Positions 20,607-30,322 of a DNA stretch of 64,000 nt are shown in pieces. A program made the position numbers and the translations under genes. Every line of letters starts with the position of its first letter. Position 1 is the stretch's first letter. The DNA is from Staphylococcus pragensis (GTDB lineage Bacteria; Bacillota; Bacilli; Staphylococcales; Staphylococcaceae): positions 558,001-622,000 of the forward strand of contig NZ_SRPJ01000001.1 of NCBI RefSeq assembly GCF_004785665.1, given 5' to 3'. The notes beneath the pieces were generated by a model that did not search any database, was not told the DNA's origin, and saw nothing but the letters and a program-made list of their open reading frames with translations.

Positions 20607-20925
20607 TTTAGTTAAAACCTTACGAATGAATTATTTGTTTGATTTCTATCAATCATTACTTACTGAAAAACAAAGAAATTATCTTGAACTATTTTATCTT
20701 AAGGATTATTCTTTAAGTGAAATTGCAGAGACATTTAATGTGAGTAGACAGGCAGTTTATGATAATATAAGAAGAACTGGCGATTTAGTAGAAGATTATG
20801 AAGCTAAGCTTAATTTATATGAAAAATTCGAACAACGTCGTACTATTTATGAAGAAATGAAACAAACGTTAAATGATCCAAATAAATTAAAATATTACAT
20901 TACTCAATTAGAAGAATTAGAATAA
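20593..20925 (+). CDS. ylxM: YlxM/p13-like SRP-associated DNA-binding protein
   Basis: A 110-residue UPF0122 (YlxM) protein. It has a sigma-70 region 4-like helix-turn-helix, with [20 protein letters not shown] in the middle and a coiled C-terminal part. The family always sits next to ffh and is thought to modulate the SRP pathway. The ATG at 20593, inside the end of ftsY, is preferred because GAGGAAC lies 7 bases upstream and [15 protein letters not shown] matches relatives; an ATG at 20578 has no Shine-Dalgarno. Confidence 0.93.
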   Translation: MGKNDLVKTLRMNYLFDFYQSLLTEKQRNYLELFYLKDYSLSEIAETFNVSRQAVYDNIRRTGDLVEDYEAKLNLYEKFEQRRTIYEEMKQTLNDPNKLKYYITQLEELE

Positions 20926-20950
20926 TTTTCAAAAAAGGAGGGCAATTAAC

Positions 20951-22321
20951 ATGGCATTTGAAGGATTATCCGATCGCTTGCAGGCCACGATGCAAAAGAT
21001 TCGTGGTAAAGGTAAAGTCACTGAAGCGGATATTAAAACAATGATGCGTGAAGTACGTCTCGCATTACTTGAAGCCGATGTTAACTTTAAAGTAGTTAAA
21101 GACTTCGTTAAGACTGTATCTGATCGTGCTTTAGGTTCAGATGTAATGCAATCTTTAACGCCAGGTCAACAAGTTATAAAAATTGTACAAGACGAATTAA
21201 CACAACTAATGGGTGGAGAAAATACATCTATTAAAATGGCTAATAAACCACCAACTGTTGTAATGATGGTAGGTTTACAAGGTGCCGGTAAAACGACAAC
21301 TGCTGGTAAATTAGCCTTACTAATGCGTAAAAAATATAATAAAAAACCTATGTTAGTAGCTGCCGATATTTATCGTCCAGCAGCGATTAACCAATTACAA
21401 ACAGTAGGTAAACAACTTGATGTACCTATATATAGTGAAGGTGACCAAGTTAAACCACAACAAATTGTTGAGAATGCCTTAAGTTATGCTAAAGAAGAGC
21501 ATCTTGATTTCGTAATTATTGATACAGCTGGTCGTTTACACATCGATGAAGCATTAATGAACGAGCTTCAAGAAGTTAAAGAAATTTCTAAACCGAATGA
21601 GATTATGTTAGTTGTCGATGCAATGACAGGTCAAGATGCTGTTAACGTTGCACAATCATTTGATGATCAATTAGATGTTACAGGTGTCACTTTAACTAAA
21701 TTAGATGGTGACACTCGTGGTGGTGCTGCGTTATCAATTCGTTCTGTTACTCAGAAACCAATCAAATTTGTCGGTATGAGTGAGAAGATGGACGGTTTAG
21801 AACTATTCCATCCTGAACGTATGGCGTCTCGTATTCTTGGTATGGGTGACGTTTTAAGTCTTATTGAAAAGGCTCAACAAGATGTCGACCAAGAAAAAGC
21901 GAAAGACTTAGAAAAGAAAATGCGTGAATCATCATTTACATTAGATGATTTCTTAGAACAATTAGATCAAGTTAAAAACTTAGGTCCACTGGATGACATT
22001 ATGAAAATGATACCTGGTATGAATAAAATGAAAGGTATCGATAAATTAAATATGAGTGATAAACAAATCGATCATATTAAAGCGATTATTCAATCAATGA
22101 CACCAAGTGAAAGAGAAAATCCAGCAAGTTTAAATGTTTCACGTAAAAAACGTATCGCTAAAGGTTCAGGTCGTTCTTTACAAGAAGTCAATCGATTAAT
22201 GAAACAATTTAATGATATGAAGAAAATGATGAAACAATTCACTGGTGGCGGACGTAAAGGTAAAAAAGGCAAACGTAGCCAAATGGAAAATATGCTTAAA
22301 GGCATGAACTTACCATTCTAA
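20951..22321 (+). CDS. ffh: Signal recognition particle protein Ffh
   Basis: A 456-residue SRP54 GTPase. The N domain (1-85) is followed by the G domain with GLQGAGKTTT, DTAGRLHID and TKLDGDTRGG. The Met-rich M domain (from about 300) binds SRP RNA through GSGRSLQEVNRLMKQF and signal peptides through its Met-lined groove. A strong AAAGGAGGG precedes the ATG. SRP RNA is not in this window. Confidence 0.98.
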   Translation: MAFEGLSDRLQATMQKIRGKGKVTEADIKTMMREVRLALLEADVNFKVVKDFVKTVSDRALGSDVMQSLTPGQQVIKIVQDELTQLMGGENTSIKMANKPPTVVMMVGLQGAGKTTTAGKLALLMRKKYNKKPMLVAADIYRPAAINQLQTVGKQLDVPIYSEGDQVKPQQIVENALSYAKEEHLDFVIIDTAGRLHIDEALMNELQEVKEISKPNEIMLVVDAMTGQDAVNVAQSFDDQLDVTGVTLTKLDGDTRGGAALSIRSVTQKPIKFVGMSEKMDGLELFHPERMASRILGMGDVLSLIEKAQQDVDQEKAKDLEKKMRESSFTLDDFLEQLDQVKNLGPLDDIMKMIPGMNKMKGIDKLNMSDKQIDHIKAIIQSMTPSERENPASLNVSRKKRIAKGSGRSLQEVNRLMKQFNDMKKMMKQFTGGGRKGKKGKRSQMENMLKGMNLPF

Positions 22322-22332
22322 TAATGAATAAC

Positions 22333-22368
22333 AACATCGAGCAATCAAATGGGTTGTTCGATGTTTTA
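22333..22368 (+). terminator. Terminator after ffh
   Basis: AACATCGAGCAA pairs with TTGTTCGATGTT (one G-T pair), followed by TTATT. Confidence 0.75.
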
Positions 22369-22381
22369 TTGGTTATAAAGG

Positions 22382-22568
22382 TTTATTTCATAAATCTATT
22401 TTTAGAGGTTCGGCCTAGCTAAAGCTAGTGCGCAGTGGTTGATTGGACTTGAAATAAAATATTTCAAGTGCCTAATCAACTGTGCGGGGGTGAGAGGACG
22501 AATTCAAAAGAATTCTATCTCACTCCCATAACCAAATCTACGATTTATTTCATAAATCTAGATTTGGT
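22382..22568. repeat. Structured intergenic repeat element, copy 1
   Basis: Between ffh and rpsP lies a block of three hairpins. The first pairs CAGTGGTTGATTGG-ACTTGAAATA with TATTTCAAGT-GCCTAATCAACTG (about 22434-22482). The second pairs GGGGGTGAGA with TCTCACTCCC (22486-22527), with an inner GAATTC/GAATTC. The third pairs ACCAAATCTA-GATTTAT with ATAAATCTAGATTTGGT (22531-22568). A perfect 17-base direct repeat (TTTATTTCATAAATCTA) is present at 22382-22398 and 22544-22560. The GGGGGTG...CACTCCC hairpin recurs at 61.3 kb. Elements of this look are familiar in staphylococcal intergenic DNA, but I cannot assign a function. Confidence 0.7.
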
Positions 22569-22581
22569 AAAGAAAAAAGTC

Positions 22582-22610
22582 TTTACAAAGTTTGATTGAA
22601 CTGTTAATAT
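22582..22610 (+). promoter_or_regulatory. Promoter of rpsP-rimM-trmD-rplS
   Basis: TTTACA (22582-22587) and TAATAT (22605-22610) are 17 bases apart, about 50 bases before rpsP and just after the repeat element. Confidence 0.6.
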
Positions 22611-22660
22611 TATTTCTTGTAGAAAATAAAAAGTAAAAGATTTAAAGGAGAGTTTTATAT

Positions 22661-22936
22661 ATGGCAGTTAAAATTCGTTTAACTCGTTTAGGTTCAAAAA
22701 GAAATCCATTCTATCGTATCGTTGTAGCTGATGCACGTGCTCCACGTGACGGTCGTATTATCGAACAAATCGGTACTTACAACCCAGCTAGCGTTAACGC
22801 ACCAGAAGTTAAAATCGACGAAGAATTAGCTTTAAAATGGTTAAAAGACGGTGCTAAACCAACTGATACAGTTCACAATATCTTATCTAAACAAGGTATT
22901 TTAAAAACTTTTGATGAACAAAAGAAAGCTAAATAA
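22661..22936 (+). CDS. rpsP: 30S ribosomal protein S16
   Basis: A 91-residue small-subunit protein S16. It starts [20 protein letters not shown] and contains DARAPRDGR, the family signature. AAAGGAG precedes the ATG. It is the first gene of the rpsP-rimM-trmD-rplS cluster; a weak hairpin after it may reduce readthrough so that S16 is made in excess of RimM and TrmD. Confidence 0.98.
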   Translation: MAVKIRLTRLGSKRNPFYRIVVADARAPRDGRIIEQIGTYNPASVNAPEVKIDEELALKWLKDGAKPTDTVHNILSKQGILKTFDEQKKAK

Positions 22937-22970
22937 TTAGCGAAAGTTTTAATAGTTTAAAACTTATCTA

Positions 22971-22996
22971 AGGCGCCCTTTGTGGCGTCTTTTTAT
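22971..22996 (+). terminator. Weak terminator or attenuator between rpsP and rimM
   Basis: AGGCGCC pairs with GGCGTCT (one G-T pair) around CTTTGT, followed by TTTTATTT. It is short, so partial readthrough into rimM is likely. Confidence 0.6.
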
Positions 22997-23056
22997 TTAA
23001 TAAAAAATCATGATACTATGTAAGAAATGAACTTAATGTATTAGGAGGGGCGCAAT

Positions 23057-23560
23057 ATGGAAGTTGAAGTGGGACAGATTGTTAACACGCATGGAATTAA
23101 AGGCGAAGTAAAAGTTAAATCTAATTCAGATTTTACGGAAACACGTTTTCAGCCAGGAGAAACATTAATAGTTAAACACAACAATAATGAAATAGCGTTG
23201 ACAGTTACTTCTTATCGTGTGCATAAAGGGTTTCACATGCTTAAATTTGAAGGTATCAATAACATTAATGATGTTGAACAATATAAGGGAGACTATTTAT
23301 ATCAAGAGCGTGATCACGAAGATATAGAATTAGAAGAGAATGAGTTTTATTATTCAGATATCATCGGATGTACAGTGTTTGATGATGAAGATACACCAAT
23401 TGGTCGAGTAATCAACATCTTCGAAACAGGTGCAAATGATGTATGGGTAGTGAAAGGTGACAAAGAATATCTTATCCCTTATATTGCCGATGTAGTTAAA
23501 GCAGTTGATATTGAAAATAAATCAATTCGAATTACACCAATGGAAGGATTGTTAGACTAA
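23057..23560 (+). CDS. rimM: Ribosome maturation factor RimM
   Basis: A 167-residue 16S processing factor that binds S19 and aids 30S head assembly. The N-terminal RimM domain starts [17 protein letters not shown]. The C-terminal PRC-barrel has [17 protein letters not shown] and the closing [17 protein letters not shown] lies upstream of the ATG. Its stop overlaps the trmD start by one base (TAATG). Confidence 0.97.
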   Translation: MEVEVGQIVNTHGIKGEVKVKSNSDFTETRFQPGETLIVKHNNNEIALTVTSYRVHKGFHMLKFEGINNINDVEQYKGDYLYQERDHEDIELEENEFYYSDIIGCTVFDDEDTPIGRVINIFETGANDVWVVKGDKEYLIPYIADVVKAVDIENKSIRITPMEGLLD

Positions 23561-24300
23561 TGAAGATTGATTATTTAACATTATTTCCAGAAATGTTCGA
23601 TGGTGTGCTGAATCATTCTATTTTAAAAAGAGCGCAAGATAAAAATATTATCAACGTAAACACGATTAATTTCAGAGATTATGCTGTCAACAAACATAAT
23701 CAAGTAGATGATTATCCATTTGGTGGCGGTCAAGGCATGGTGTTAAAACCAGAACCTGTATTTAATGCTATGGAAGATATTCAACGCGATGCGGATACAC
23801 GTGTAATATTAATGTGCCCTCAAGGACGTCCATTTTCACAAGAAATAGCACAAGAACTTAGCGAAGCAGAACATATTGTCTTTATCTGTGGACATTATGA
23901 AGGCTATGACGAACGTATTCGTGAGCATCTTGTTACAGACGAAATTTCAATGGGTGATTACGTCTTAACTGGAGGCGAGTTACCTGCGATGACGATGACG
24001 GATGCGATTGTGCGTTTGATTCCTGGTGTTCTAGGTAATGAACAATCTCACCAAGATGATTCTTTCTCAGACGGTTTGTTGGAATTTCCGCAATATACCC
24101 GCCCAAGAGAGTTTAATGATATGTCAGTGCCTGATGTATTATTATCTGGTAACCATGCAAATATTGAAAAGTGGCGTCATGAACAAAAGTTAATACGTAC
24201 TTATAATAAGCGTCCGGATTTATTGGAACAGTATCCACTTACAGATAACGATAAAGAAATTTTAGAAAGCTATAAAAAGCAATTGAAAAACGAGAAGTAG
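23560..24300 (+). CDS. trmD: tRNA (guanine-N1)-methyltransferase TrmD
   Basis: A 246-residue SPOUT methyltransferase that makes m1G37 in tRNAs, preventing frameshifts. Visible are [10 protein letters not shown] at the start, [14 protein letters not shown], the knot region [11 protein letters not shown], and [13 protein letters not shown]; the Asp of the catalytic [10 protein letters not shown] loop is present. It is translationally coupled to rimM and followed by a leader and rplS. Confidence 0.98.
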   Translation: MKIDYLTLFPEMFDGVLNHSILKRAQDKNIINVNTINFRDYAVNKHNQVDDYPFGGGQGMVLKPEPVFNAMEDIQRDADTRVILMCPQGRPFSQEIAQELSEAEHIVFICGHYEGYDERIREHLVTDEISMGDYVLTGGELPAMTMTDAIVRLIPGVLGNEQSHQDDSFSDGLLEFPQYTRPREFNDMSVPDVLLSGNHANIEKWRHEQKLIRTYNKRPDLLEQYPLTDNDKEILESYKKQLKNEK

Positions 24301-24309
24301 TATGCTAAT

Positions 24310-24401
24310 ATATATCAAGTGTGAAAAGACACTAAAAATCACTATGATCCGCTGCTATATGTATGTCGAGGCAAGAACATAGGTTGAAGGAGAGTATAAA
24401 A
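24310..24401 (+). promoter_or_regulatory. Putative L19 (rplS) mRNA leader
   Basis: The roughly 100 bases between trmD and rplS contain GATCCGCTGCTATATG and GAGGCAAGAACATAGG, where CTAT(A)TGT and ACATAG can pair. The look and position resemble the Firmicute L19 leader (autoregulatory r-protein leader), as I remember it. It cannot be confirmed without a covariance-model search. Confidence 0.45.
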
Positions 24402-24752
24402 ATGAGTAATCATAAGTTAATCGAAGCAGTAACTAAATCACAATTACGCACAGACTTACCAGCTTTCCGTACTGGTGACACTTTACGTGTACACGTACGT
24501 ATCGTGGAAGGTTCACGTGAACGTATCCAAGTATTCGAAGGTGTTGTAATCAAACGCCGTGGTGGAGGAATTTCAGAAACTTTCACAGTTCGTAAAATTT
24601 CTTCAGGTGTAGGTGTGGAACGTACATTCCCATTACACACTCCAAAAATCGAAAAAATCGAAGTTAAACGTCGTGGTAAAGTACGTCGTGCTAAATTATA
24701 CTACTTACGTAGTTTACGTGGTAAAGCTGCTAGAATCCAAGAAATTCGTTAA
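24402..24752 (+). CDS. rplS: 50S ribosomal protein L19
   Basis: A 116-residue ribosomal protein L19, located at the subunit interface. It has [29 protein letters not shown] and the basic end [15 protein letters not shown]. An open frame runs upstream to 24363, but the ATG at 24402 has GAAGGAGAG at the right distance and [10 protein letters not shown] matches known L19 starts. Confidence 0.97.
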   Translation: MSNHKLIEAVTKSQLRTDLPAFRTGDTLRVHVRIVEGSRERIQVFEGVVIKRRGGGISETFTVRKISSGVGVERTFPLHTPKIEKIEVKRRGKVRRAKLYYLRSLRGKAARIQEIR

Positions 24753-24810
24753 TCAGCATACTGAAGATATGATAAAGGTATGGGTTAGTCACAACGCATA
24801 TCTTAATCAA

Positions 24811-24856
24811 AAAGACTTCCAATTGATGGCTTCATGCCAGATTGGAAGTCTTTTTT
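24811..24856. terminator. Strong terminator, possibly bidirectional
   Basis: AAAGACTTCCAAT pairs with ATTGGAAGTCTTT, with a second TGGC/GCCA pairing inside, flanked by A and T runs. It ends rplS and, 17 bases from the stop of the leftward YfhO pair, probably ends that transcript too. Confidence 0.88.
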
Positions 24857-24872
24857 GTATTAGTTAAGTTTT

Positions 24873-27491
24873 TTAAGATGAATGCACTTTACGTTTTACC
24901 CATAGGCTAAATATGACACTACCTATTATTCCGATTACACTTAATACTATTAAAATGAATAAATGAGGTGGTGTATATGTTAATCGTATATGCGTATCAT
25001 TTTTATTGACTGGAATGGCAGTCATAATACCATTTGCTTTTTCAACTTTAACGTCTCTACCGTTGACGTTTGCTTTCATACCATCTGCATATACAGTCGG
25101 TAGAACAACATAACCTGAAGTGCCTTTAGATTTTGTAATAGTATAACCATTTCTATTTTCTTTTACTTTAACAGCTTCTAGCTGCTTTGAAGCATGTTTT
25201 AAGGTATCATAATTTTCACCGTAAATGCCTTTAACAGATAAGCGATATTTTCCCTTTGAAAGGTGAATGTTTAACTTATCAGATGATTTCACCCTCATTG
25301 TGACAGGTGTAACAAAGCGACGGTATTTATAGCTTAATTCATTACGATTTTGAGTATATTCATTTACACCTACATTATGTGCTTTATCAGGTGCTAATAA
25401 TTCTACATCCATTTCCACATACATATCTTTATATTTATTTGCAATGGATTGTGGCAATGATAAGGTTACGCCACCATCATCTTTAGTTACTTGAAGGTGA
25501 TTTTTATTTTGCCAAGAGGCGTTATTTAACGATTCCTCCGCTTCACCAAGTAAATTATCGTTACGCTTAAATGATGTATTTGCTTTTTTAGAATTATTAT
25601 CTAGGACTACACCTTGTAACATCGCCTGTTCACGATCTAGCGGTGATTTAAGATCCTTAGCATTATAAATCTTGTCAGTAACGTGTGCAGCTGGATAATC
25701 CATTTTATTTTTGGAATGTATTAATTTGTCTTTACCCTCAGTAATTGTCTCTGCCTTTTCAAAACCATAAGGCATGTTTAAATCCTCAGGATGACGGAAA
25801 CGGTCTTGAACATCCCACATTGCTTCTAAATTCGCGCGATTACCTAAATAACGATAAGTACTATTCTTATCCACCGGCATATTGATTTGCATTAATTTAT
25901 CATAATAGTTTAAGATGCTCCCATCGAAAATGCTGGAATATAGGGAGATGCCATTATAATGATAAATAAACGGTGAATTTAACCCATACATCGACATGTA
26001 ATCAATGCGATGAAATGGATCATTAGTTGCGTCATTAATATGATTAATCTTTTTAGCAAGTGTCTTATTATGATAACTAGGGTCGTGAATTGTTTTCATT
26101 GTAGTGGCATAAGGATCAATCGTACGTGCTCGTGAATCATGCGTTAATACAACTTGTTGCACGACGAAGGTAAGAACCATAGCTAAAAGTATAATAGGGT
26201 GGTTTAACCACTTTTTCCTCCAAACTAAGAAAGCAAGTACCACCATCAATGCTAATGGAACAACCATCCAATGAACATAGCCTTCAGCAAAGATTAATTT
26301 AAGTATGCCAAAAATGAAGACCGGCACCGCAGCAAATAAATAATGCTTCAGCGATAATTCTGATAAATATTGAATAAATAAAGCGATCAATGCACTTGTT
26401 GATAGGGGTAGGAAATAAACCCAACGACGTTGTGGTAAAGAGAAACCATTAAACGCACTATCAAAGTATTGTGAAAGTGAACCGATTAATAAAAACCATG
26501 TAATGATGGCAAAAATACGATAATAGTAATGCTTATATAGTTTAAATGAAAGTAATGCGACTAATGCAATAATTGATACAGTGATATAAAAACCATTTGA
26601 GAATATATAATATTTATTATGAGTCAAATCAGTGAATAACGAAATGTTAAAGTCATTATTTTGCTGTCTATCGTTATTTAAAAATGACGACACGCCAGTA
26701 TAGAAACCTAAAATACTTGAAAGCAACGCTAAAATTGCACCACAAGCAAGTAGATAGAACTTTTGCCAACGTGTAACGATATCATAGCGATATGTAAAAA
26801 TCAGTCGTAATAAGAAATATATTCCTAATACAATGGCTTGATAATAGCTAAAGTAGAAGTTTGAAAATAAAGTTAACGCAACTGAAAATATAAATAAGCC
26901 AATTTTTCGTTGTTGGAAGAAACGTTCCATTCCCCATATTGATAATGGTAAGAAAATCAATAAATCACCATAAAACGACCATGTATAGTTATAGTATAAT
27001 ATGAGCGTTGAAGCACCATAAGAGATGGTCGCTATTAATAGTGGTGCAGGTTTTAATTTTAAATATCTAAAGCAATAAAATGCACAGATAAATGTAATGA
27101 TTGTTCTAATATAGGCAACAATCAATTGGTTAAATGGCCAAAAATCAATTTGATGGGGATTCCAATTAAATAGGGTTTCTCCAAGCCAAACAAATATGAA
27201 ATTAAGCCACATAATAGGGGAGAAGGAGTAATAATAAGCAAGTCCTTTAACATAGTCGCCCCCTAAACCAAATGACTGGTCATAAAAACCTTTGAATTGA
27301 GTAAAATGCTCATATAAATAGAGTTGAAAAGGCATCATTTGTCTAAAACCGTCGCCAGAACCACTAAACACATATCCCTCTCTAAAATAATCGCGTATAA
27401 ATGGATAATAAATCGCTAACGACACTAAATTAGCAACGATAAAAATGAATCCAAATGTCCATAATGGTTTAGTCCAAACTTTCTTAATCAA
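24873..27491 (-). CDS. YfhO-family polytopic membrane protein (second of pair)
   Basis: An 872-residue membrane protein of the YfhO family (GT-C-like glycosyltransferases). There are about a dozen hydrophobic segments in the first 480 residues, then a large presumed extracytoplasmic domain (about 500-840), then one C-terminal helix before KRKVHSS. In Bacillus, Listeria and S. aureus, YfhO acts with CsbB to add GlcNAc to lipoteichoic acid outside the membrane; I infer a similar role. The start is TTG with GAGGAAG 6 bases upstream, only 1 base after the stop of the upstream paralogue, so the pair is one operon. Shared motifs such as DREQAMLQGVV confirm paralogy. CsbB is not in the window. Confidence 0.85.
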   Translation of the reverse strand: MIKKVWTKPLWTFGFIFIVANLVSLAIYYPFIRDYFREGYVFSGSGDGFRQMMPFQLYLYEHFTQFKGFYDQSFGLGGDYVKGLAYYYSFSPIMWLNFIFVWLGETLFNWNPHQIDFWPFNQLIVAYIRTIITFICAFYCFRYLKLKPAPLLIATISYGASTLILYYNYTWSFYGDLLIFLPLSIWGMERFFQQRKIGLFIFSVALTLFSNFYFSYYQAIVLGIYFLLRLIFTYRYDIVTRWQKFYLLACGAILALLSSILGFYTGVSSFLNNDRQQNNDFNISLFTDLTHNKYYIFSNGFYITVSIIALVALLSFKLYKHYYYRIFAIITWFLLIGSLSQYFDSAFNGFSLPQRRWVYFLPLSTSALIALFIQYLSELSLKHYLFAAVPVFIFGILKLIFAEGYVHWMVVPLALMVVLAFLVWRKKWLNHPIILLAMVLTFVVQQVVLTHDSRARTIDPYATTMKTIHDPSYHNKTLAKKINHINDATNDPFHRIDYMSMYGLNSPFIYHYNGISLYSSIFDGSILNYYDKLMQINMPVDKNSTYRYLGNRANLEAMWDVQDRFRHPEDLNMPYGFEKAETITEGKDKLIHSKNKMDYPAAHVTDKIYNAKDLKSPLDREQAMLQGVVLDNNSKKANTSFKRNDNLLGEAEESLNNASWQNKNHLQVTKDDGGVTLSLPQSIANKYKDMYVEMDVELLAPDKAHNVGVNEYTQNRNELSYKYRRFVTPVTMRVKSSDKLNIHLSKGKYRLSVKGIYGENYDTLKHASKQLEAVKVKENRNGYTITKSKGTSGYVVLPTVYADGMKANVNGRDVKVEKANGIMTAIPVNKNDTHIRLTYTPPHLFILIVLSVIGIIGSVIFSLWVKRKVHSS

Positions 27492-27492
27492 T

Positions 27493-30084
27493 TTACTTCC
27501 TCATCTTTCTCTTTTTTGAATTGTTAAATCGTACAAATATGAAGCTTATAGTCATACTTATTAAAGAAATCAGTATCATCGTATTCCAATAAGGTGGTTG
27601 ATACTTGATAGTAATTGTTTTAGCTGATGCATTTACAGGTACACCTGTCATCATATAATTTACTTTTACCGGATTAACACGCGTTCCATCGACATAGGCG
27701 CGCATGCCATCTCGATAAGGAATATTAATAGAAGCCATCCCCTTACGATGTTTATCTAGATGAACTTCCACGCCATTTTTAATATCTTTGTAATTACTGT
27801 GATCTCTATGCTGATAAGCCTGTTTAAGCGTATCATAATTTTCCCCATTTAAATCGAGTAACTTCATATTAAATTCGCCATCTGGAGATAACATGATAGT
27901 AATATTACCGTTTTTATCAGGTTGCGTACGGTAAAGTTGCGTGTCTATGCCAGTTCGGTACGTTGAATTATTAAATAAACGATGGTTCGCATAATTATTG
28001 ACAGCAACTGTATAATTACTATCCGGATTACCACGTTTAATCATCATTGTAAGATAGAAATCATCATATTTTTTACGTAATGCAGAAGGCACATGTAAAG
28101 TAATGGAACCGCCTTTACCACCTACAACTTTATATTTATGGTTGCCTAGTTTCTTAATGTTGTGAGATTGCATGTCTACTTTATTAAGTAAGTCAGGCGC
28201 TTTAGCAGTAAACTTAGTCCCTTTGTCTTCCATTATTACGCCGTCTAGCATCGCATGTTCACGATCTATAGCTGTAGTCAGACTCTTACTATTATAAATC
28301 TTGTCAGTTACTTTTACTGAAGGTAGATTAAGTTGATTTTCATATATTGAGTATTGCCCGCTTGTTTTTATTTTTTGAAAATGCGCAGGCAAATTACCTT
28401 GATATTCTTTTAACATTATATAACGAATAGAGAATAAACTTGCGAGATTTTGACGACCATTGATAGATTGATAGCGACTCAAGGATTCTTCAGCTAAATT
28501 AATCTTCAAGGCATCGTAATAAAAATCAAGAATATTATGATGGAAGATACTTGAATAAAGACTCAAACCTTTAAAATGTTGATACATTGGCGTATTGTCT
28601 TGTTCATTCACGCGCCAATCTATACGTTCATCATTCTTCTTATTTTTCACCATTTCTTTAACAAGCGCACGTTGTAAATCTGAACTATATAAACTCGAAT
28701 TGACATAGAACGTATTGGCACGATCTCTGTGATCTTTAAAATATATTTGATTATTTATAAATACAATTGAGACGACAATACTTAATAAGATGATGGATAT
28801 TCCATATATATAATTAAGCTTTATACGATAAGACGCATCTTTTATTAATAAAATAATTAAACCAATGAGTGATACCATTGGAACAAGAATTAACCAAGCG
28901 ACGAACTTATGATAAACAAAAGCACTACTAAAAATAACTATTTCAGCTATAAGATTAGATATTATGTAAGTTCTAAGACTCAACGTACGATAATATTTTA
29001 AAAATAAACCAATTAATATTGCTGAATTAAAAGCTAGAATAAAGTGCCAACGTTTTTGTGGTGCAGAAAAGCCATTAAACACTTGATCCACAAGTGGGAT
29101 AAAACTACATATGATAAAAATGAATGTGAGTATAGCAAACATTCTATAGTAATAATGTTTATATAATTTAAACGATAATAAAGCTTGGATGGTAATAAAT
29201 AATATGACAATAAGATAATTATCAAAGAATAAATTAGTATTAATATCTAATTTTTCAAAAGCAGGGACATCACCTGAAAAGGGAATACGTCGATTGTTTA
29301 AAAAACTTTGCGTACCATGGAAAAAAATAAATAAACTGTTACCAAGTGCTAATAATGCACTAATGACTAGCAATAACAGCGCTTTTCCCCGTGAAACTAT
29401 ATCTTTAGGATGTCTAAATATAATTCGTATTAATATGTAACCTGCACCTATTAAACTTAAGTAATAAGCGAAATAGAAGTTGTTAATTAAGAGTAGTGTC
29501 ACAGTCACTATAAATAAACCAAACTTCTGTTTCTGTAACACACGTTCAATTGACAATAATAGAAAAGGCATCCAAATAAAGACATCACTAAAGAATGGCC
29601 AATAAACGGTAAAACGATAATATAACGGCGACATAACAAATAGAAAGGCCATAATTAAACTTAGCCATTTATTTTTAGAAATCCATTTACTATATAAATA
29701 GGTGCAATACATAGCAATCGTTGCTTTGACAATTGACATCATAAGTGCATCAATCATCCAAAACATTAAATCTTGAGTATGTAACGTCATGAAAACTTTT
29801 AATATCAATATAATAATAACGTTTAAAATAAATAATAAATTAGTGGAGAAGTAATAACTTAAGTCAGTGAAAAAGTCTCCACCTAAGCCAAAATCCGAAG
29901 CATAAAATAAATTTCCGTGACTCCACTTATCAAATAAATACATTTGAATAGGAACCATTTGCTCCATACCATCATTCGGCCCAGTGAATAAAATACCATC
30001 ATGAATGAAGCGGTAAATAATATAGCTATGGCCAATTAAAGCAAGTGCTAGGAATAAGCCTATATGTATTAGAAATTTCTTCAT
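27493..30084 (-). CDS. YfhO-family polytopic membrane protein (first of pair)
   Basis: An 863-residue paralogue of the neighbouring gene with the same plan: an N-terminal helix, FRFIHDG-like loop then TGPNDGMEQMVPIQMYLF, about a dozen membrane spans to about residue 450, a large hydrophilic domain with DREHAMLDGVI and EMRAYVDGT-like segments (here GMRAYVDGT), and a last helix followed by a very basic tail (KKRKMRK). It is the promoter-proximal gene of the leftward pair. Sequence differs substantially from its partner, so the duplication is not recent. Substrate is unknown; teichoic acid or another wall polymer is the best guess from the family. Confidence 0.85.
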   Translation of the reverse strand: MKKFLIHIGLFLALALIGHSYIIYRFIHDGILFTGPNDGMEQMVPIQMYLFDKWSHGNLFYASDFGLGGDFFTDLSYYFSTNLLFILNVIIILILKVFMTLHTQDLMFWMIDALMMSIVKATIAMYCTYLYSKWISKNKWLSLIMAFLFVMSPLYYRFTVYWPFFSDVFIWMPFLLLSIERVLQKQKFGLFIVTVTLLLINNFYFAYYLSLIGAGYILIRIIFRHPKDIVSRGKALLLLVISALLALGNSLFIFFHGTQSFLNNRRIPFSGDVPAFEKLDINTNLFFDNYLIVILFITIQALLSFKLYKHYYYRMFAILTFIFIICSFIPLVDQVFNGFSAPQKRWHFILAFNSAILIGLFLKYYRTLSLRTYIISNLIAEIVIFSSAFVYHKFVAWLILVPMVSLIGLIILLIKDASYRIKLNYIYGISIILLSIVVSIVFINNQIYFKDHRDRANTFYVNSSLYSSDLQRALVKEMVKNKKNDERIDWRVNEQDNTPMYQHFKGLSLYSSIFHHNILDFYYDALKINLAEESLSRYQSINGRQNLASLFSIRYIMLKEYQGNLPAHFQKIKTSGQYSIYENQLNLPSVKVTDKIYNSKSLTTAIDREHAMLDGVIMEDKGTKFTAKAPDLLNKVDMQSHNIKKLGNHKYKVVGGKGGSITLHVPSALRKKYDDFYLTMMIKRGNPDSNYTVAVNNYANHRLFNNSTYRTGIDTQLYRTQPDKNGNITIMLSPDGEFNMKLLDLNGENYDTLKQAYQHRDHSNYKDIKNGVEVHLDKHRKGMASINIPYRDGMRAYVDGTRVNPVKVNYMMTGVPVNASAKTITIKYQPPYWNTMILISLISMTISFIFVRFNNSKKRKMRK

Positions 30085-30322
30085 ATTTAACCTCTAACTT
30101 GTTTTAAAACATTTTCATAATTAAATTGTAGGCTATTCGTGGTTAGGAATAAAGTAATTTGAGCATGACGTAGAGGGATGATAACCGTTATTAGTTCACT
30201 CATATTCAATACGAATGATAAAATGAAAGAGAATATACAGGTTTAGTGGTGAAGGTTTTGATTTTCAAGTATAATCAAAAAGTTGAAATCATATAAAATT
30301 AACGAAAGCAAGGTGAATGAAT
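30085..30322. promoter_or_regulatory. Divergent promoter region between YfhO pair and rbgA
   Basis: This 238-base gap must serve both directions. On the + strand a TATAAT at 30270-30275 lies about 50 bases before rbgA, without a clear -35. On the - strand several AT-rich boxes exist but none stands out. No gene or repeat is seen. Confidence 0.4.

Noticed and set aside
22382-22568. Repeat element as an insertion sequence
   Set aside because: It has no coding capacity for a transposase and no clear terminal inverted repeats at the ends; only the direct repeat and hairpins are seen.
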